Shown piece by piece: positions 1-8,267 of a stretch of 64,000 nt of DNA. A program made the position numbers and the translations under genes. Every line of letters starts with the position of its first letter. The first letter of the stretch is position 1. The notes under the pieces are model-generated. The model was not told the DNA's origin and did not search any database. It saw nothing but the letters and a program-made list of their open reading frames with translations. Origin of the DNA: Pelomonas sp047654785 (GTDB taxonomy: Bacteria; Pseudomonadota; Gammaproteobacteria; Burkholderiales; Burkholderiaceae_C); NCBI RefSeq assembly GCF_047654785.1, contig NZ_JASGKQ010000003.1, forward strand, positions 744,001 through 808,000, written 5' to 3'.

Positions 1-1402
1 GGGTGGCGTCGTGCGTGGAGCGGGTGACGTTGAGCATCCCGTAGAAGACGCAGGCCACCAGCCCCGGGATCACGGAGAGCACATAGGCGCCGGCCAGGCC
101 CGTCAACACCGCCTCGGGCACCTGCCCGGGCGTGGCCTTGGCCGGGAAGGCCACCAGCGCCAGCACCCAGCCGGCCAGCGCGGTGCCGAGCGCCTGGTCG
201 ACGCGGGCGAAGAAGGTGCGCGTGGCGTACAGCGCGCCCTCCTGGCGCAGGCCGTACTTCAGCTCGTTCTCGTCGGCGATGTCGGCCAGCGCGGAGTAGA
301 TGGTCGTCGTCATGATGCTGTAGGGCGCGTGCTGCAGCAGCGAGAAGGCGATCAGGATGGCCAGCAGCCCGGGCGTCTGCGCCGACAGCAGGCCGAAGTA
401 GCCCAGCGCCAGCGGCAGCGCCGGGCCGATGCAGTAGACGAGCAGCGCGGCCATGCCGGTCCAGCGCTTCTCGAAGCGCTGGTGCAGCCGCGTGACGACG
501 CAGGAGCCGAACAGGTAGCCGCACAGGCTGCCGATCGAGAAGAACGCCAGCTCGTCGTTGCGCAGCTGCCAGAAGTAGGTGCTGGTGTAGATCCACAGCC
601 CGCCGCGGACGCCGGTCATCAGCGACAGGAAGAAAAAGCCCACCAGCAGCACCAGGTAGTTGCGGTTGCGCAGCACGCGGCCGATGTCGCGCATCCATTC
701 GCCGGCGCTGAAGCCGGGCGTGCCGACCGCCGGCTGCACCAGGTGGGGAATGCGTTTGCGCGTGACGGCGCTGGAGATGAACAGGCAGGCGCCGACGATG
801 GCGGCGATGGCCACCGAGAACAGCGGCCAGCGCGCGGGGTCCAGCGCGCCGTTGGGGAAGGCCTCGGTCGCGCGGAAGAACACCAGGAAGCACAGCTGCC
901 AGCCGACCGTGTCGCCCACCCACAGGAAGAAGGTGTTGACGCTCATGATGCTGGAGCGCTCCAGGTAGTCCTCCGACATCTCGCCGCCCAGCGCCAGGTG
1001 CGGCGTGTGGAAGACGGTCATGGCCTGCAGCAGCAGCACGTTCAGCACCGCCAGCCAGACCAGCTGGCCGGTCGCGCCCAGCCCGGCCGGCGGGTTGAAC
1101 AGGCCCCAGAACAGCAGGGCCGCCGGCAGGATGGACGCGAACATGAACGGGTGGCGCCGCCCCCAGCGCGAGCGCGTGCGGTCCGACCAGGAGCCGATCA
1201 GCGGGTCGAACACCGCGTTGGCCGCCAGCCCGAGGGCCAGCGCGATGCCGATGGCGGCCGGGTCCAGCCCGCGCACCTGGTTGTAGAACAGCATCAGGAA
1301 GGCGCTGGTCGTCGTGATGACGATGGCTTCGGCCGAGCTGCCGAGGCCGAACGCCCACTTCATGCGCCAGCTCACCGGGGGGCGTGCGGGGGAGGAGGTC
1401 AT
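1..1402 (-). CDS. MFS transporter, GPH (melibiose-type) sugar/solute symporter, partial
   Basis: Polytopic inner-membrane transporter; the ATG is at 1402 and the frame stays open to the left edge, so the C-terminus is missing (about 467 codons visible). The translation begins MTSSPARPPVSWRMKWAFG and shows many hydrophobic helices; the loop after helix 2 contains SDRTRSRWGRRHPFM, the charged signature of the glycoside-pentoside-hexuronide:cation symporter group. Family members import sugars, glucuronides or other organic solutes with a cation. It lies 34 bp downstream of the TonB-dependent receptor on the same strand, so it is probably the inner-membrane step for a solute first taken across the outer membrane by that receptor. 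The substrate cannot be read from the sequence. Confidence 0.85.
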   Translation of the reverse strand, partial: MTSSPARPPVSWRMKWAFGLGSSAEAIVITTTSAFLMLFYNQVRGLDPAAIGIALALGLAANAVFDPLIGSWSDRTRSRWGRRHPFMFASILPAALLFWGLFNPPAGLGATGQLVWLAVLNVLLLQAMTVFHTPHLALGGEMSEDYLERSSIMSVNTFFLWVGDTVGWQLCFLVFFRATEAFPNGALDPARWPLFSVAIAAIVGACLFISSAVTRKRIPHLVQPAVGTPGFSAGEWMRDIGRVLRNRNYLVLLVGFFFLSLMTGVRGGLWIYTSTYFWQLRNDELAFFSIGSLCGYLFGSCVVTRLHQRFEKRWTGMAALLVYCIGPALPLALGYFGLLSAQTPGLLAILIAFSLLQHAPYSIMTTTIYSALADIADENELKYGLRQEGALYATRTFFARVDQALGTALAGWVLALVAFPAKATPGQVPEAVLTGLAGAYVLSVIPGLVACVFYGMLNVTRSTHDAT

Positions 1403-1436
1403 CGCGCCGCGTCGTCAGGGCCTCGGGGCGCCGGGC

Positions 1437-4199
1437 TCAGAAGCGGAAGCCGGCGTTGATGCCGTAGGTCCGCGGCGGCGCGTAGTTCACCAGCAGCGCG
1501 CGGTGGTTGGTGTAGGAGGCGCGCGTGATGATGGCCTTGTCCTCCACGTTGTTGACGTAGAGCTGCACGTGGAAGTCGCGGTCCGCGCTGCGGTAGGTCA
1601 GGCGCAGGTCGGTCTTGGTGTAGGACGGGTTGTTGCCGTAGTCCGGCGTCAGGTCGGTCAGGATGTAGCCGGAGTTGTAGTAGGCCTGCACCTCGGGCGT
1701 CAGCGTGCCGGCGTTGCCCAGCGGGATGTCGTAGGACAGACCGACCTGGAAGGTCTGCTTGGGCGAGAAGGCCTTCTTCGACGTGTACTTCGTGCCATCG
1801 CGGCCGGTGCCGGCGATCACGTAGCGGTACTGCGGCACGCCGCCGGTGACCACGGGCGCGCCGCTCGCGTCCACCACCGGGACGAAGCGGTTCGCGTCGG
1901 TGCGCGAGTTCGGGAAGGGCGTGCCCTGCACCGTGTTGGCCTCGCCGCTCGCGGCGTCGCAGCTCGGCGTGATGCCGCAGAAGCTGGCCGCGCCGCCGAA
2001 GTTGAAGGTGTTGACGGCGTAGTCGATCTGCTTGGCGTTCAGCCAGTTGTAGGCCAGCGTGGCGCGCAGGTTGCGGGTGGGCCGCAGCACGGCCTCCAGG
2101 TCCAGGCCGTAGGCGCGGTCCTTGCCGATGTTCTGCACCAGCGCGATGACGCTGGTCAGCGGCGAGTTGGGGTTGGGGATGGAGGTCTGCGCGTGCAGGT
2201 CGCGGTAGTCGTTGACGAAGGCCGCGGCGTTCAGCGTCAGCATCCGGTCGAAGAAGCTGTTCTTCGACCCGACCTCGAAGGCCTTGACCTTCTCCGGTGC
2301 GAACGGCAGCAGCGTGGGCACGCCGTTGATGCTCACCGGCCCGGTGTTGAAGCCGCCCGCGTGGACGCCGGTGGAATAGCTGGCGTAGACCATCTGGTCG
2401 GCGTTGAGCTTGTAGTCCGCCGCCAGCCGGTAGGTGTCGTAGCTGTAGGCGTTGTTGGCGCAGATGAAGTTGTAGGCCTGGCTCACCGCGGTGGCCGACG
2501 CGGACACGGACGCCGCGTTCGCCGCCACGTAGCTGCCGCAGCGGTAGTCCACCGGGTCGTCCATGCTGTGCGCGAAGTAGGCGCCGGGGCCGGTGGCGGC
2601 GGTGTTGAAGCGCGTGGCCAGCACGGTCTTCTCGTCGCGGGTGTGGCGCAGTCCGGCCGTCAGCGTCAGCTTGTCGAACAGCGTGTACGAGAGCTGGCCG
2701 TAGGCCGCCAGCGAGCGGGTCTTCTGCTGCTGGGCGCCGAAGCTGTCGTAGGCGGCCCGCTGGTCGAAGCCGGTGCCCGAGGCCGCATAGGTGAAGCCGA
2801 AGGGGTAGTACTGCTGGCCGGCCGGCGCGGTCGCGGTGACGTAGCCGCGGTTGACGTTGGTGACGCCGCGGTCGCGGGCCGTGTCGTTGAAGTAGTAGCC
2901 GCCGACGATCCACTGCAGCGGGCTCTTCTCGTCGTTGGACAGCAGCTGGAATTCCTGCGTGAAGGTCCGCGTGGCGGTCTGCGCGTAGGAGTAGTTCAGC
3001 AGCACGGGCGTCAGGCTGCCGCCGGTGCGGACGATGTCGAAGTCGGTGTAGCTGCTGATCGAGCGCAGCCGCACCGGCCCGACGTCGTAGTTGACGGTGG
3101 CGCCGTACTGCTGCTGCCGGCCCTTGCGGAAGACCTCGCCCGCGTAGTCCACCGTGTAGGGGTCGGCCAGCGTCGGGATGCCGATGTCGGCGCCGGCCAC
3201 GTCGGCGATGCCGTCGCGGTAGCGGGTGTCGATGGGCATGCCCACGCCGGTCCAGCTGTTGCCGTTGAAGCCGTTGGGCAGTTCGTAGGTGGCGCCGCCG
3301 TGGGTCAGCGATTCGCCGGGCTTGCGGATCAGGCCGGGGTCCACCAGCGTGCCGAGGATCTTGTAGCCGAAGCCGCCCAGGCCCTCGCCGCCGAGGTCCA
3401 GGTAGGAGCCGCGCAGCAGCACCTCCAGCTCGGGGCGGGCTGCGGGCGCGATGCGCAGCGTGGCGCGGACGAACTTCTGCGACTCGCCACCCAGGTCGTT
3501 GCCGGTGCCGATGTTCTTCACGTAGCCGCTGGCGTCTTCCGCCAGGCCGGCGAAGCGCACCGCCACGCCCTCGGAGATCGGCACGTTGACATGGCCCTCG
3601 GCGCGCTTGCGGCCGAAGTTGCCGAAGCCGAGGTCCAGGCCGCCCTCGAAGTGGTCCGTGGGCTCGGCGGAGTGGAAGACGATGTTGCCGCCGAAACTGT
3701 TGCGGCCGTAGAGCGTGCCCTGCGGGCCCTTCTGCACCTCGACCCGCGCCAGGTCGACGATGGGCGGCACCTGGCTGGTGCGCGACTGGTAGATGTCGTC
3801 GACGTAGATGCCGAAGCGCGGGTCGCCGTTGGCCGCGACGTTCTCGGTGTAGGTGCCGCGCATGGCCGGGCGCAGGTCGGAGCCGGAGCGGCCCATGCGC
3901 AGCCCGGGGATGAGCTGCTCCAGCCGGTCGGCGCTGGTCACGTTGGCGTTCTTGATCTGGGCGCCGGAGAGCGCCGAGATCGACAGCGGCACCGCCTGCA
4001 GCGGCTCGGCGCGGCGCTGCGCCGTGACGACGATGCGCTCCAGGCTGGCGGGCTCGTCGGGCGCCGCCCGCGGCGCGCTGGCGGCCGCTTGCGGAGGGGC
4101 CACGGTCTGCGCCGCCAGCGGCAGCGCGAAGCTGGTCGAGACCAGGGCGGCCAGGGTGGTCAGATGCAGGGGCGGCTGGCGTCGGATGTGGGTCGGCAT
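1437..4199 (-). CDS. TonB-dependent outer-membrane receptor
   Basis: 920-residue TonB-dependent receptor for energised uptake across the outer membrane. A signal peptide (to about residue 30, ending LPLAAQT) is followed by an Ala/Pro linker and a TonB-box-like ERIVVTAQRR, then the plug domain (roughly 50-165, with VDDIYQSRT and a KGPQGTLYGRNSFGGNI segment) and a long beta-barrel ending in YGINAGFRF with the terminal aromatic expected for BAM-dependent assembly. The plug style (IVVTAQRR, GTLYGRNS) resembles the receptors common in sphingomonads and other degraders of small organic molecules rather than siderophore receptors, but the ligand is unknown. It sits between the NTF2-like genes (43 bp upstream) and the MFS symporter, apparently in one operon. 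Confidence 0.9.
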   Translation of the reverse strand: MPTHIRRQPPLHLTTLAALVSTSFALPLAAQTVAPPQAAASAPRAAPDEPASLERIVVTAQRRAEPLQAVPLSISALSGAQIKNANVTSADRLEQLIPGLRMGRSGSDLRPAMRGTYTENVAANGDPRFGIYVDDIYQSRTSQVPPIVDLARVEVQKGPQGTLYGRNSFGGNIVFHSAEPTDHFEGGLDLGFGNFGRKRAEGHVNVPISEGVAVRFAGLAEDASGYVKNIGTGNDLGGESQKFVRATLRIAPAARPELEVLLRGSYLDLGGEGLGGFGYKILGTLVDPGLIRKPGESLTHGGATYELPNGFNGNSWTGVGMPIDTRYRDGIADVAGADIGIPTLADPYTVDYAGEVFRKGRQQQYGATVNYDVGPVRLRSISSYTDFDIVRTGGSLTPVLLNYSYAQTATRTFTQEFQLLSNDEKSPLQWIVGGYYFNDTARDRGVTNVNRGYVTATAPAGQQYYPFGFTYAASGTGFDQRAAYDSFGAQQQKTRSLAAYGQLSYTLFDKLTLTAGLRHTRDEKTVLATRFNTAATGPGAYFAHSMDDPVDYRCGSYVAANAASVSASATAVSQAYNFICANNAYSYDTYRLAADYKLNADQMVYASYSTGVHAGGFNTGPVSINGVPTLLPFAPEKVKAFEVGSKNSFFDRMLTLNAAAFVNDYRDLHAQTSIPNPNSPLTSVIALVQNIGKDRAYGLDLEAVLRPTRNLRATLAYNWLNAKQIDYAVNTFNFGGAASFCGITPSCDAASGEANTVQGTPFPNSRTDANRFVPVVDASGAPVVTGGVPQYRYVIAGTGRDGTKYTSKKAFSPKQTFQVGLSYDIPLGNAGTLTPEVQAYYNSGYILTDLTPDYGNNPSYTKTDLRLTYRSADRDFHVQLYVNNVEDKAIITRASYTNHRALLVNYAPPRTYGINAGFRF

Positions 4200-4242
4200 G
4201 GCTTGCTCTCTTCGAGGGCTGGCGGTGGAAGACGCGTGGGCG

Positions 4243-4944
4243 TCAGAACAGGACCGGCGCTGGCGCGGGCCAGGGCTCGGACACGGCGAGTCGGCGGTGG
4301 AGCAGGGCGCCGTCGGCGCCGATGCGGCCCGCCGCCACGGCCCAGCGGCGGTGGGCCAGGCGCGGCACGCCGGGGGCCAGCACGCGCAGCGTGTACAGCG
4401 CCGCGAAGGCGTCGCCGCTGCCGAAGGCGCGCACGACGACCGCGCGGCTACTGCTGGCCGCCGCCGGCTCGCCCACGGCCAGCAGCGCGGCGGGCGCGCC
4501 GGCCAGCACCTGGGGCCAGGCCGAGGCGTCCAGGCCGGGGTGGTCCTGCGGGTCGCCGGTGCAGGCGCTGCGGTCCTGGCTCAGGAAGTCGTCGCTGGCC
4601 ACCGGCACGGCCGGCTCGGCCACGGCGTCGGCGGCCACCGGGCCGGCCACCCACAGGCGGGCGAGCACGCCGTCCGCCACGTCGGCGAACACGCCGATGG
4701 CGCGCCCGTCCGGCCCCGCGTCCAGCACCATCAGCGCGCCGGGCGCGGCCAGCACATGGGGCGTGGCCGACAGCGCCAGCGGATGGCGGGCGAACAGGTC
4801 CAGCGCATCGGTGCGGCCGAAGGTCTCGTGGCCCCAGGCCTGCACGGTCAGCGTGTTCGCCAGCGGTGCCGCAGCGCCGGGCAGGCCGCGCAGCAGCGCG
4901 CCCAGTTCGGCCAGCAGCCGCGGCGTGGTGTCGGTGGTGTTCAT
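4243..4944 (-). CDS. Hypothetical protein of the NTF2-like/TonB uptake operon
   Basis: 233 residues, not confidently recognised. The start ATG at 4944 overlaps the stop of the upstream NTF2-like gene as ATGA, which implies translational coupling and a shared role. No signal peptide or membrane helix is evident. The C-terminal part (RRWAVAAGRIGADGALLHR) has the rhythm of the last strands of an NTF2/SnoaL fold, and the protein may be a diverged third member of the group, but this is inference. It lies immediately upstream of the TonB receptor gene. Confidence 0.6.
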   Translation of the reverse strand: MNTTDTTPRLLAELGALLRGLPGAAAPLANTLTVQAWGHETFGRTDALDLFARHPLALSATPHVLAAPGALMVLDAGPDGRAIGVFADVADGVLARLWVAGPVAADAVAEPAVPVASDDFLSQDRSACTGDPQDHPGLDASAWPQVLAGAPAALLAVGEPAAASSSRAVVVRAFGSGDAFAALYTLRVLAPGVPRLAHRRWAVAAGRIGADGALLHRRLAVSEPWPAPAPVLF

Positions 4945-6056
4945 GTCGGTTCTCCCGGGGCGACGGCGCCCAGGCCGCCCAGCACCTGGCGCAGCACGGC
5001 CAGTTCGTCGAAAACGGTCTGGTCGCGCACGATGCGGCCATCGCGCAGCACGTAGTGGCTGCTGCCGGCGACCAGGATCTCGCGCCCGCTGGCCGCGCCC
5101 CAGCCGCCCTGGCTGGCGTGCACGCCGCAGCCGGCCCAGCGCAGCGCGACGGCCACTTCGCCGTTGGGCAGCGGCCGCGCGGCCCAGTGCTCGACGTTGA
5201 AGTGGAAGTCGTGCAGCTGGGCGCGCAGCTGCACCAGGCAGCCGATCAGGTAGCCGCGCCCCCAGCCCCGGCGGCCGGTCGGCCAGCACACCTCGACGCT
5301 GGGCGAGACGGCCGCGGCGGCGGCCTCGCCGTACAGGTCGTCGACCCAGGCCGCGCGCAGCATGCGCATCGGCCCTTCGGCCGGGTGCCCGGCCTCGGGC
5401 CAGGCCTGCCGGGCCGCGCGCACCCGGTCCATCCATTGCCGGCGCCAGGCGTGGCGCTGCGGATCACCGGCCTGGTCGGCCTCGGCCTGGGCCAGCGCCA
5501 CGGCATGCGGCGAATGCCCCATCTGCAGCGCCGCGCGGGCGTTGTCGCGGAACAGCCATTCCTCGACGATCAGGTTCTCCCGCACCAGGCAGTCGGCCAC
5601 GGTCGTGGCCATCTGCGCCGCGCCGCTGGCGGCGCCGTACAGCGCGTCGCTGCCTTCCAGCGTCGAGCGGCTGGTGATGCGGTGCGACGAATAGAACAGC
5701 GCCGGGGCGTCTTCGCTCCAGATCACGTCCTCGGCGATCACCTGGCGGTCGGCGTAGGCCGCCAGCGCGCCCAGCGTGCCCTGCACGACGGATTCGCGGC
5801 CGCGGCTGGGGCCGGCCAGCGTGTGCATGACCACGTCGTCCGCGTAGTGGGTGCGGCACAGGCCGATGTCCTTCTGCTCCCAGATGCGGTGGGTGCAGCG
5901 GACGATGTAGTCGACGAAGTCGGCGTACACGTCCTCGAAGCCGGCCAGCGGCTGCTGGCGCGGGCGAGGCGCCAGCAGGTCGCCGATGGTGCGGCCGGCG
6001 GGCGAGCGCACCTGGGGGTGCTGGTTCCAGGGGGCGGATGTCATGGGCGTGCTCAT
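4941..6056 (-). CDS. Two-domain NTF2/SnoaL-like protein (second paralogue)
   Basis: 371 residues from ATG 6056 (MSTPMTSAPWNQ); an alternative ATG lies at 6044. The protein contains two SnoaL/NTF2-like cone-shaped domains, roughly residues 30-165 (FEDVYADFVDYIVRCTHRIW) and 225-365 (HYVLRDGRIVRDQTVFDEL near the end). It is a clear paralogue of the gene just upstream: both have a GF-x-x-x-YAD-x-VD-x-IV-R opening and the same IW motif. NTF2-like domains serve as small-molecule cyclases, isomerases, dehydratases or binding modules, and no catalytic set could be assigned here. Start and stop both overlap neighbours as ATGA, so three consecutive genes are translationally coupled. The gene context (TonB receptor plus MFS symporter) suggests a role in processing the imported solute. 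Confidence 0.72.
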   Translation of the reverse strand: MSTPMTSAPWNQHPQVRSPAGRTIGDLLAPRPRQQPLAGFEDVYADFVDYIVRCTHRIWEQKDIGLCRTHYADDVVMHTLAGPSRGRESVVQGTLGALAAYADRQVIAEDVIWSEDAPALFYSSHRITSRSTLEGSDALYGAASGAAQMATTVADCLVRENLIVEEWLFRDNARAALQMGHSPHAVALAQAEADQAGDPQRHAWRRQWMDRVRAARQAWPEAGHPAEGPMRMLRAAWVDDLYGEAAAAAVSPSVEVCWPTGRRGWGRGYLIGCLVQLRAQLHDFHFNVEHWAARPLPNGEVAVALRWAGCGVHASQGGWGAASGREILVAGSSHYVLRDGRIVRDQTVFDELAVLRQVLGGLGAVAPGEPT

Positions 6057-7150
6057 GCGCGGTAGATGCCGGCGAGGGCACCGATTTCGTCGAAAACCAT
6101 CCAGTGCTCGACCACCTGGGCGCCGGCCAGGCGCAGGTGGCTCATGCCGTTCAGCAGCACCGGCTTGTGGGCGGGGCAGTCGCCGAACAGCGCGCCGGGC
6201 TGGCTGCTGCCTTCCAGGCGCCAGCGCACGGCGACGATGACGCCGTCGGTCTCTTCCGACCAGCTCACCTTGTCGACCTGCATCAGCGCGTCGGGCATGG
6301 CGCCGAGCACCAGCAGCATCAGCGCCTGCTGGTTGCGCAGGCCCTCGGCGACGCGGCCGCCGCCCGCGTGGCAGACGGAGTCGGTGCTGAAGTAGTGGCC
6401 CAGGCGGTCGAGGCGGCGCTGGTTCCAGAGCTGGTCGAACATCACGCGCACCCAGCTCTCCACGCCGTCGTCGCCGGCCTGCAGCGCGGGCCGCGGCGCC
6501 TGCCCGAGCAGCGCGGTGGGGCTGGAATGCACGCGCTGGGCGCCGGGTTGGGCGTCGGCGATGCGGCGGGCCACGACGTGCGGGTCCAGGCCCAGCTGCC
6601 GGACGGCGGCGCCGTTGTCGCGCACCAGCCATTCGGTGTGGACGAAGTTGCCGCGCGTCACGCAGTCCGCGACGAAGTGAACGCCGATGCGCCGGCCGGT
6701 GGCCGGCCCCCAGTTCGACGCGCCCAGGTTGGTGGAGCGGCTGTAGCCCAGGTGGGAGGTGTAGAAGCCCTGCGCGTCGTCGCCGTCCCAGGCCACGTTC
6801 AGGTGGTGCAGCTCGCCGTCCGGAAAGCCGTTCAGCGTCGCCACCGTCGAGGCCACCACCTCCTGCACCGAGCGCACCACGCCGTAGGGCGAGTAGATCG
6901 TGCAGGCGTGGTCGTAGGTCTCGTAGATGCGGCCCACGGCGCGGTCGACCCAGATCTCCTCGGTGATGCGGACGATGAAGTCGACGATGTCGGCATAGCC
7001 CTCGTCGAAGCCCGCCATCTCCTGCAGCCGCGCCGGCTTGGGGGCCCGCAGGGCCAGCGGGTCGACCTGGCGGATGCGGGTGACGGCCGGGCGGGGCGGC
7101 AGCCTGAACGGCAGGCCCGCGTGATTCGCGTTCGGTTTGATCTGCGTCAT
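6053..7150 (-). CDS. Two-domain NTF2/SnoaL-like protein (first paralogue)
   Basis: 365 residues from ATG 7150 (MTQIKPNANHAG), the first gene of the five-gene minus-strand operon. An in-frame ATG at 7177 lies inside a repeated 16-bp motif that looks like an operator, so the shorter start is preferred. It has two NTF2/SnoaL-like domains: residues about 50-190 (FDEGYADIVDFIVRITEEIW) and 215-360 (SHLRLAGAQVVEHWMVFDEI). It is cytoplasmic, with no signal peptide. It is paralogous to the downstream gene and overlaps it by ATGA, so the pair probably forms a hetero-oligomer or acts consecutively; a direct enzymatic function is not known. A stand-alone regulatory or binding role is the alternative. Confidence 0.72.
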   Translation of the reverse strand: MTQIKPNANHAGLPFRLPPRPAVTRIRQVDPLALRAPKPARLQEMAGFDEGYADIVDFIVRITEEIWVDRAVGRIYETYDHACTIYSPYGVVRSVQEVVASTVATLNGFPDGELHHLNVAWDGDDAQGFYTSHLGYSRSTNLGASNWGPATGRRIGVHFVADCVTRGNFVHTEWLVRDNGAAVRQLGLDPHVVARRIADAQPGAQRVHSSPTALLGQAPRPALQAGDDGVESWVRVMFDQLWNQRRLDRLGHYFSTDSVCHAGGGRVAEGLRNQQALMLLVLGAMPDALMQVDKVSWSEETDGVIVAVRWRLEGSSQPGALFGDCPAHKPVLLNGMSHLRLAGAQVVEHWMVFDEIGALAGIYRA

Positions 7151-7171
7151 GAAGCCACGATACAAGCGGTG

Positions 7172-7187
7172 TTGCATGCGTATGCAT
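7172..7187. promoter_or_regulatory. Operator-like motif, copy 1 (uptake operon)
   Basis: TTGCATGCGTATGCAT, an imperfect inverted repeat (TTGCAT / ATGCAT around GCGT) 22 bp upstream of the preferred start codon of the first NTF2-like gene. The same 16-bp pattern, TTGCA(T/A)(G/T)CGTATGCA(T/A), recurs at 7296-7311 in the same divergent intergenic region. The distance to the start suggests overlap with the promoter or leader. The cognate regulator is not in the window; the divergent NsrR is expected to use a different site. Confidence 0.5.
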
Positions 7188-7295
7188 AGTGGAATCCCTG
7201 AGTGGAACGCAAATGGCTTTCGGGCTTGTATTGCCGAAGCAATCGCTGTTACAGCCTGGTTCGGCGCACCTGCAAGGTGCCTCTCATCTATCTTG

Positions 7296-7311
7296 TTGCA
7301 ATCGTATGCAA
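7296..7311. promoter_or_regulatory. Operator-like motif, copy 2 (uptake operon)
   Basis: TTGCAATCGTATGCAA, matching copy 1 at 13 of 16 positions, centred 124 bp further upstream of the uptake operon. Two such copies in a roughly 300-bp gene-free region (7178-7485) fit a looping repressor or activator. Apart from these motifs and the NsrR-type palindrome at 7396-7416, nothing else was recognised in this stretch. Confidence 0.45.
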
Positions 7312-7395
7312 TGCGGACGGAGGCGGCGGGTATCGCGGCGTTCGCGCCCCGGCTTGACGGGCATCAAGTCCCCGCGCCGCGCCGCTCCGCAAAAT

Positions 7396-7416
7396 ACCTG
7401 CATCAGAAATGCAGGT
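7396..7416 (+). promoter_or_regulatory. NsrR-type palindromic operator
   Basis: ACCTGCAT-cagaa-ATGCAGGT is a perfect 8-bp inverted repeat with a 5-bp spacer. It contains the TGCAT/ATGCA half-sites typical of NsrR boxes and lies 70 bp upstream of the nsrR start at 7486, so the operon is probably autoregulated and derepressed by nitric oxide. Confidence 0.65.
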
Positions 7417-7485
7417 TAAGGAGCTGCCCATGGCATGGCCCGTCCCTTCCAGGAAACGCCCGGGGCCGGCGCGCGCGAGGCGGGC

Positions 7486-7935
7486 ATGAGGCTCACCGCG
7501 TTCACCGACTACAGCCTGCGCGTGCTGATCTTCCTGGCCGCCGAGCCGGACCGGCGGGCGACGGTGGGCGAGATCGGCGCGGCCTTCGGCGTGAAGCTCA
7601 ACCACCTGGCCAAGGTCGTGCATCACCTCGGCCGCTGCGGCTGGGTGGCGACGGCGCGCGGCAAGGGCGGCGGCCTGACGCTGGCGCGGCCGGCGGCGCA
7701 GATCCGCATCGGCGACGTCGTGCGCGACACCGAGGGGCAGGCGCTGCCGGCCGAGTGCTTCGCGGCCGAGGGCGGCCAGTGCGCCCTCGACGGGCACTGC
7801 CGGCTCCAGGGCGTGCTGGCGGAGGCCGTGGCGGCCTTCCAGGCGGTGCTGGACGGCTACACGCTGGCCGACATCACCACGCGCCGGCAGGTGCTGGCCC
7901 GCGTGCTGCGGCTGCCCGCGGAGGCCGGGGGATGA
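7486..7935 (+). CDS. nsrR: Nitric-oxide-sensing Rrf2-family repressor NsrR
   Basis: 149-residue Rrf2 regulator: an N-terminal winged helix-turn-helix beginning MRLTAFTDYSLRVLIFLAAE and three cysteines at 91, 99 and 105 (C-x7-C-x5-C), exactly the spacing and numbering of the [2Fe-2S]-binding cysteines of NsrR. Nitrosylation of the cluster releases the protein from DNA. ATG 7486 is chosen because it begins the conserved MRLT; an upstream in-frame ATG at 7435 would add 17 residues not seen in the family. It is first in a four-gene operon whose last gene is nnrS, and the stop overlaps the next start (ATGA), so regulator and response genes are co-expressed. Confidence 0.92.
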   Translation: MRLTAFTDYSLRVLIFLAAEPDRRATVGEIGAAFGVKLNHLAKVVHHLGRCGWVATARGKGGGLTLARPAAQIRIGDVVRDTEGQALPAECFAAEGGQCALDGHCRLQGVLAEAVAAFQAVLDGYTLADITTRRQVLARVLRLPAEAGG

Positions 7936-8267
7936 CGGCGGCCATGCCCTATCCCTACGACGGGCCGGAGGCGCTGCGCGGCCCGGTGCTGGCGGCGCTG
8001 CGGCGCGTGGTCGACCCGGAGGTGGCGCTGTCCATCGTCGACATCGGCCTGGTCTACGGCGTGTCGGTGGCGCAGGACCGCGTGCGGGTGCGGATGACGA
8101 TGACCTCGGCCGCCTGTCCGGTGGCCGACCTGGTCGCCGCCGACGTGCAGGCGGAACTGGCGCCGGTGCTGCCGGCCGGCATGGGCGTGGACGTCGAGCT
8201 GGTGTGGGAGCCGGCCTGGACGGCCGAGCGCATGAGCGACACGGCCCGGGCCTTCATGGGATGGTGA
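7932..8267 (+). CDS. DUF59 (MIP18/SufT-PaaD-like) metal-sulfur cluster assembly factor
   Basis: 111-residue single-domain protein (PVLAALRRVVDPEVALSIVD, then TMTSAACPVADLV), the hallmark of the MIP18/DUF59 family that helps mature Fe-S proteins. The conserved cysteine of the TxxxCP motif is present. It starts within the nsrR stop (ATGA) and its end overlaps the next gene. The position inside an NO-responsive operon suggests repair or re-loading of Fe-S clusters damaged by nitric oxide; this link is inferred from context only. Confidence 0.85.
   Translation: MTAAMPYPYDGPEALRGPVLAALRRVVDPEVALSIVDIGLVYGVSVAQDRVRVRMTMTSAACPVADLVAADVQAELAPVLPAGMGVDVELVWEPAWTAERMSDTARAFMGW

Noticed and set aside
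1314..6065. Very long plus-strand open frame antisense to the uptake operon
   Set aside because: Composition is a His/Gly/Arg/Val-rich shadow of the minus-strand genes; the minus-strand frames have clear families and coupling.
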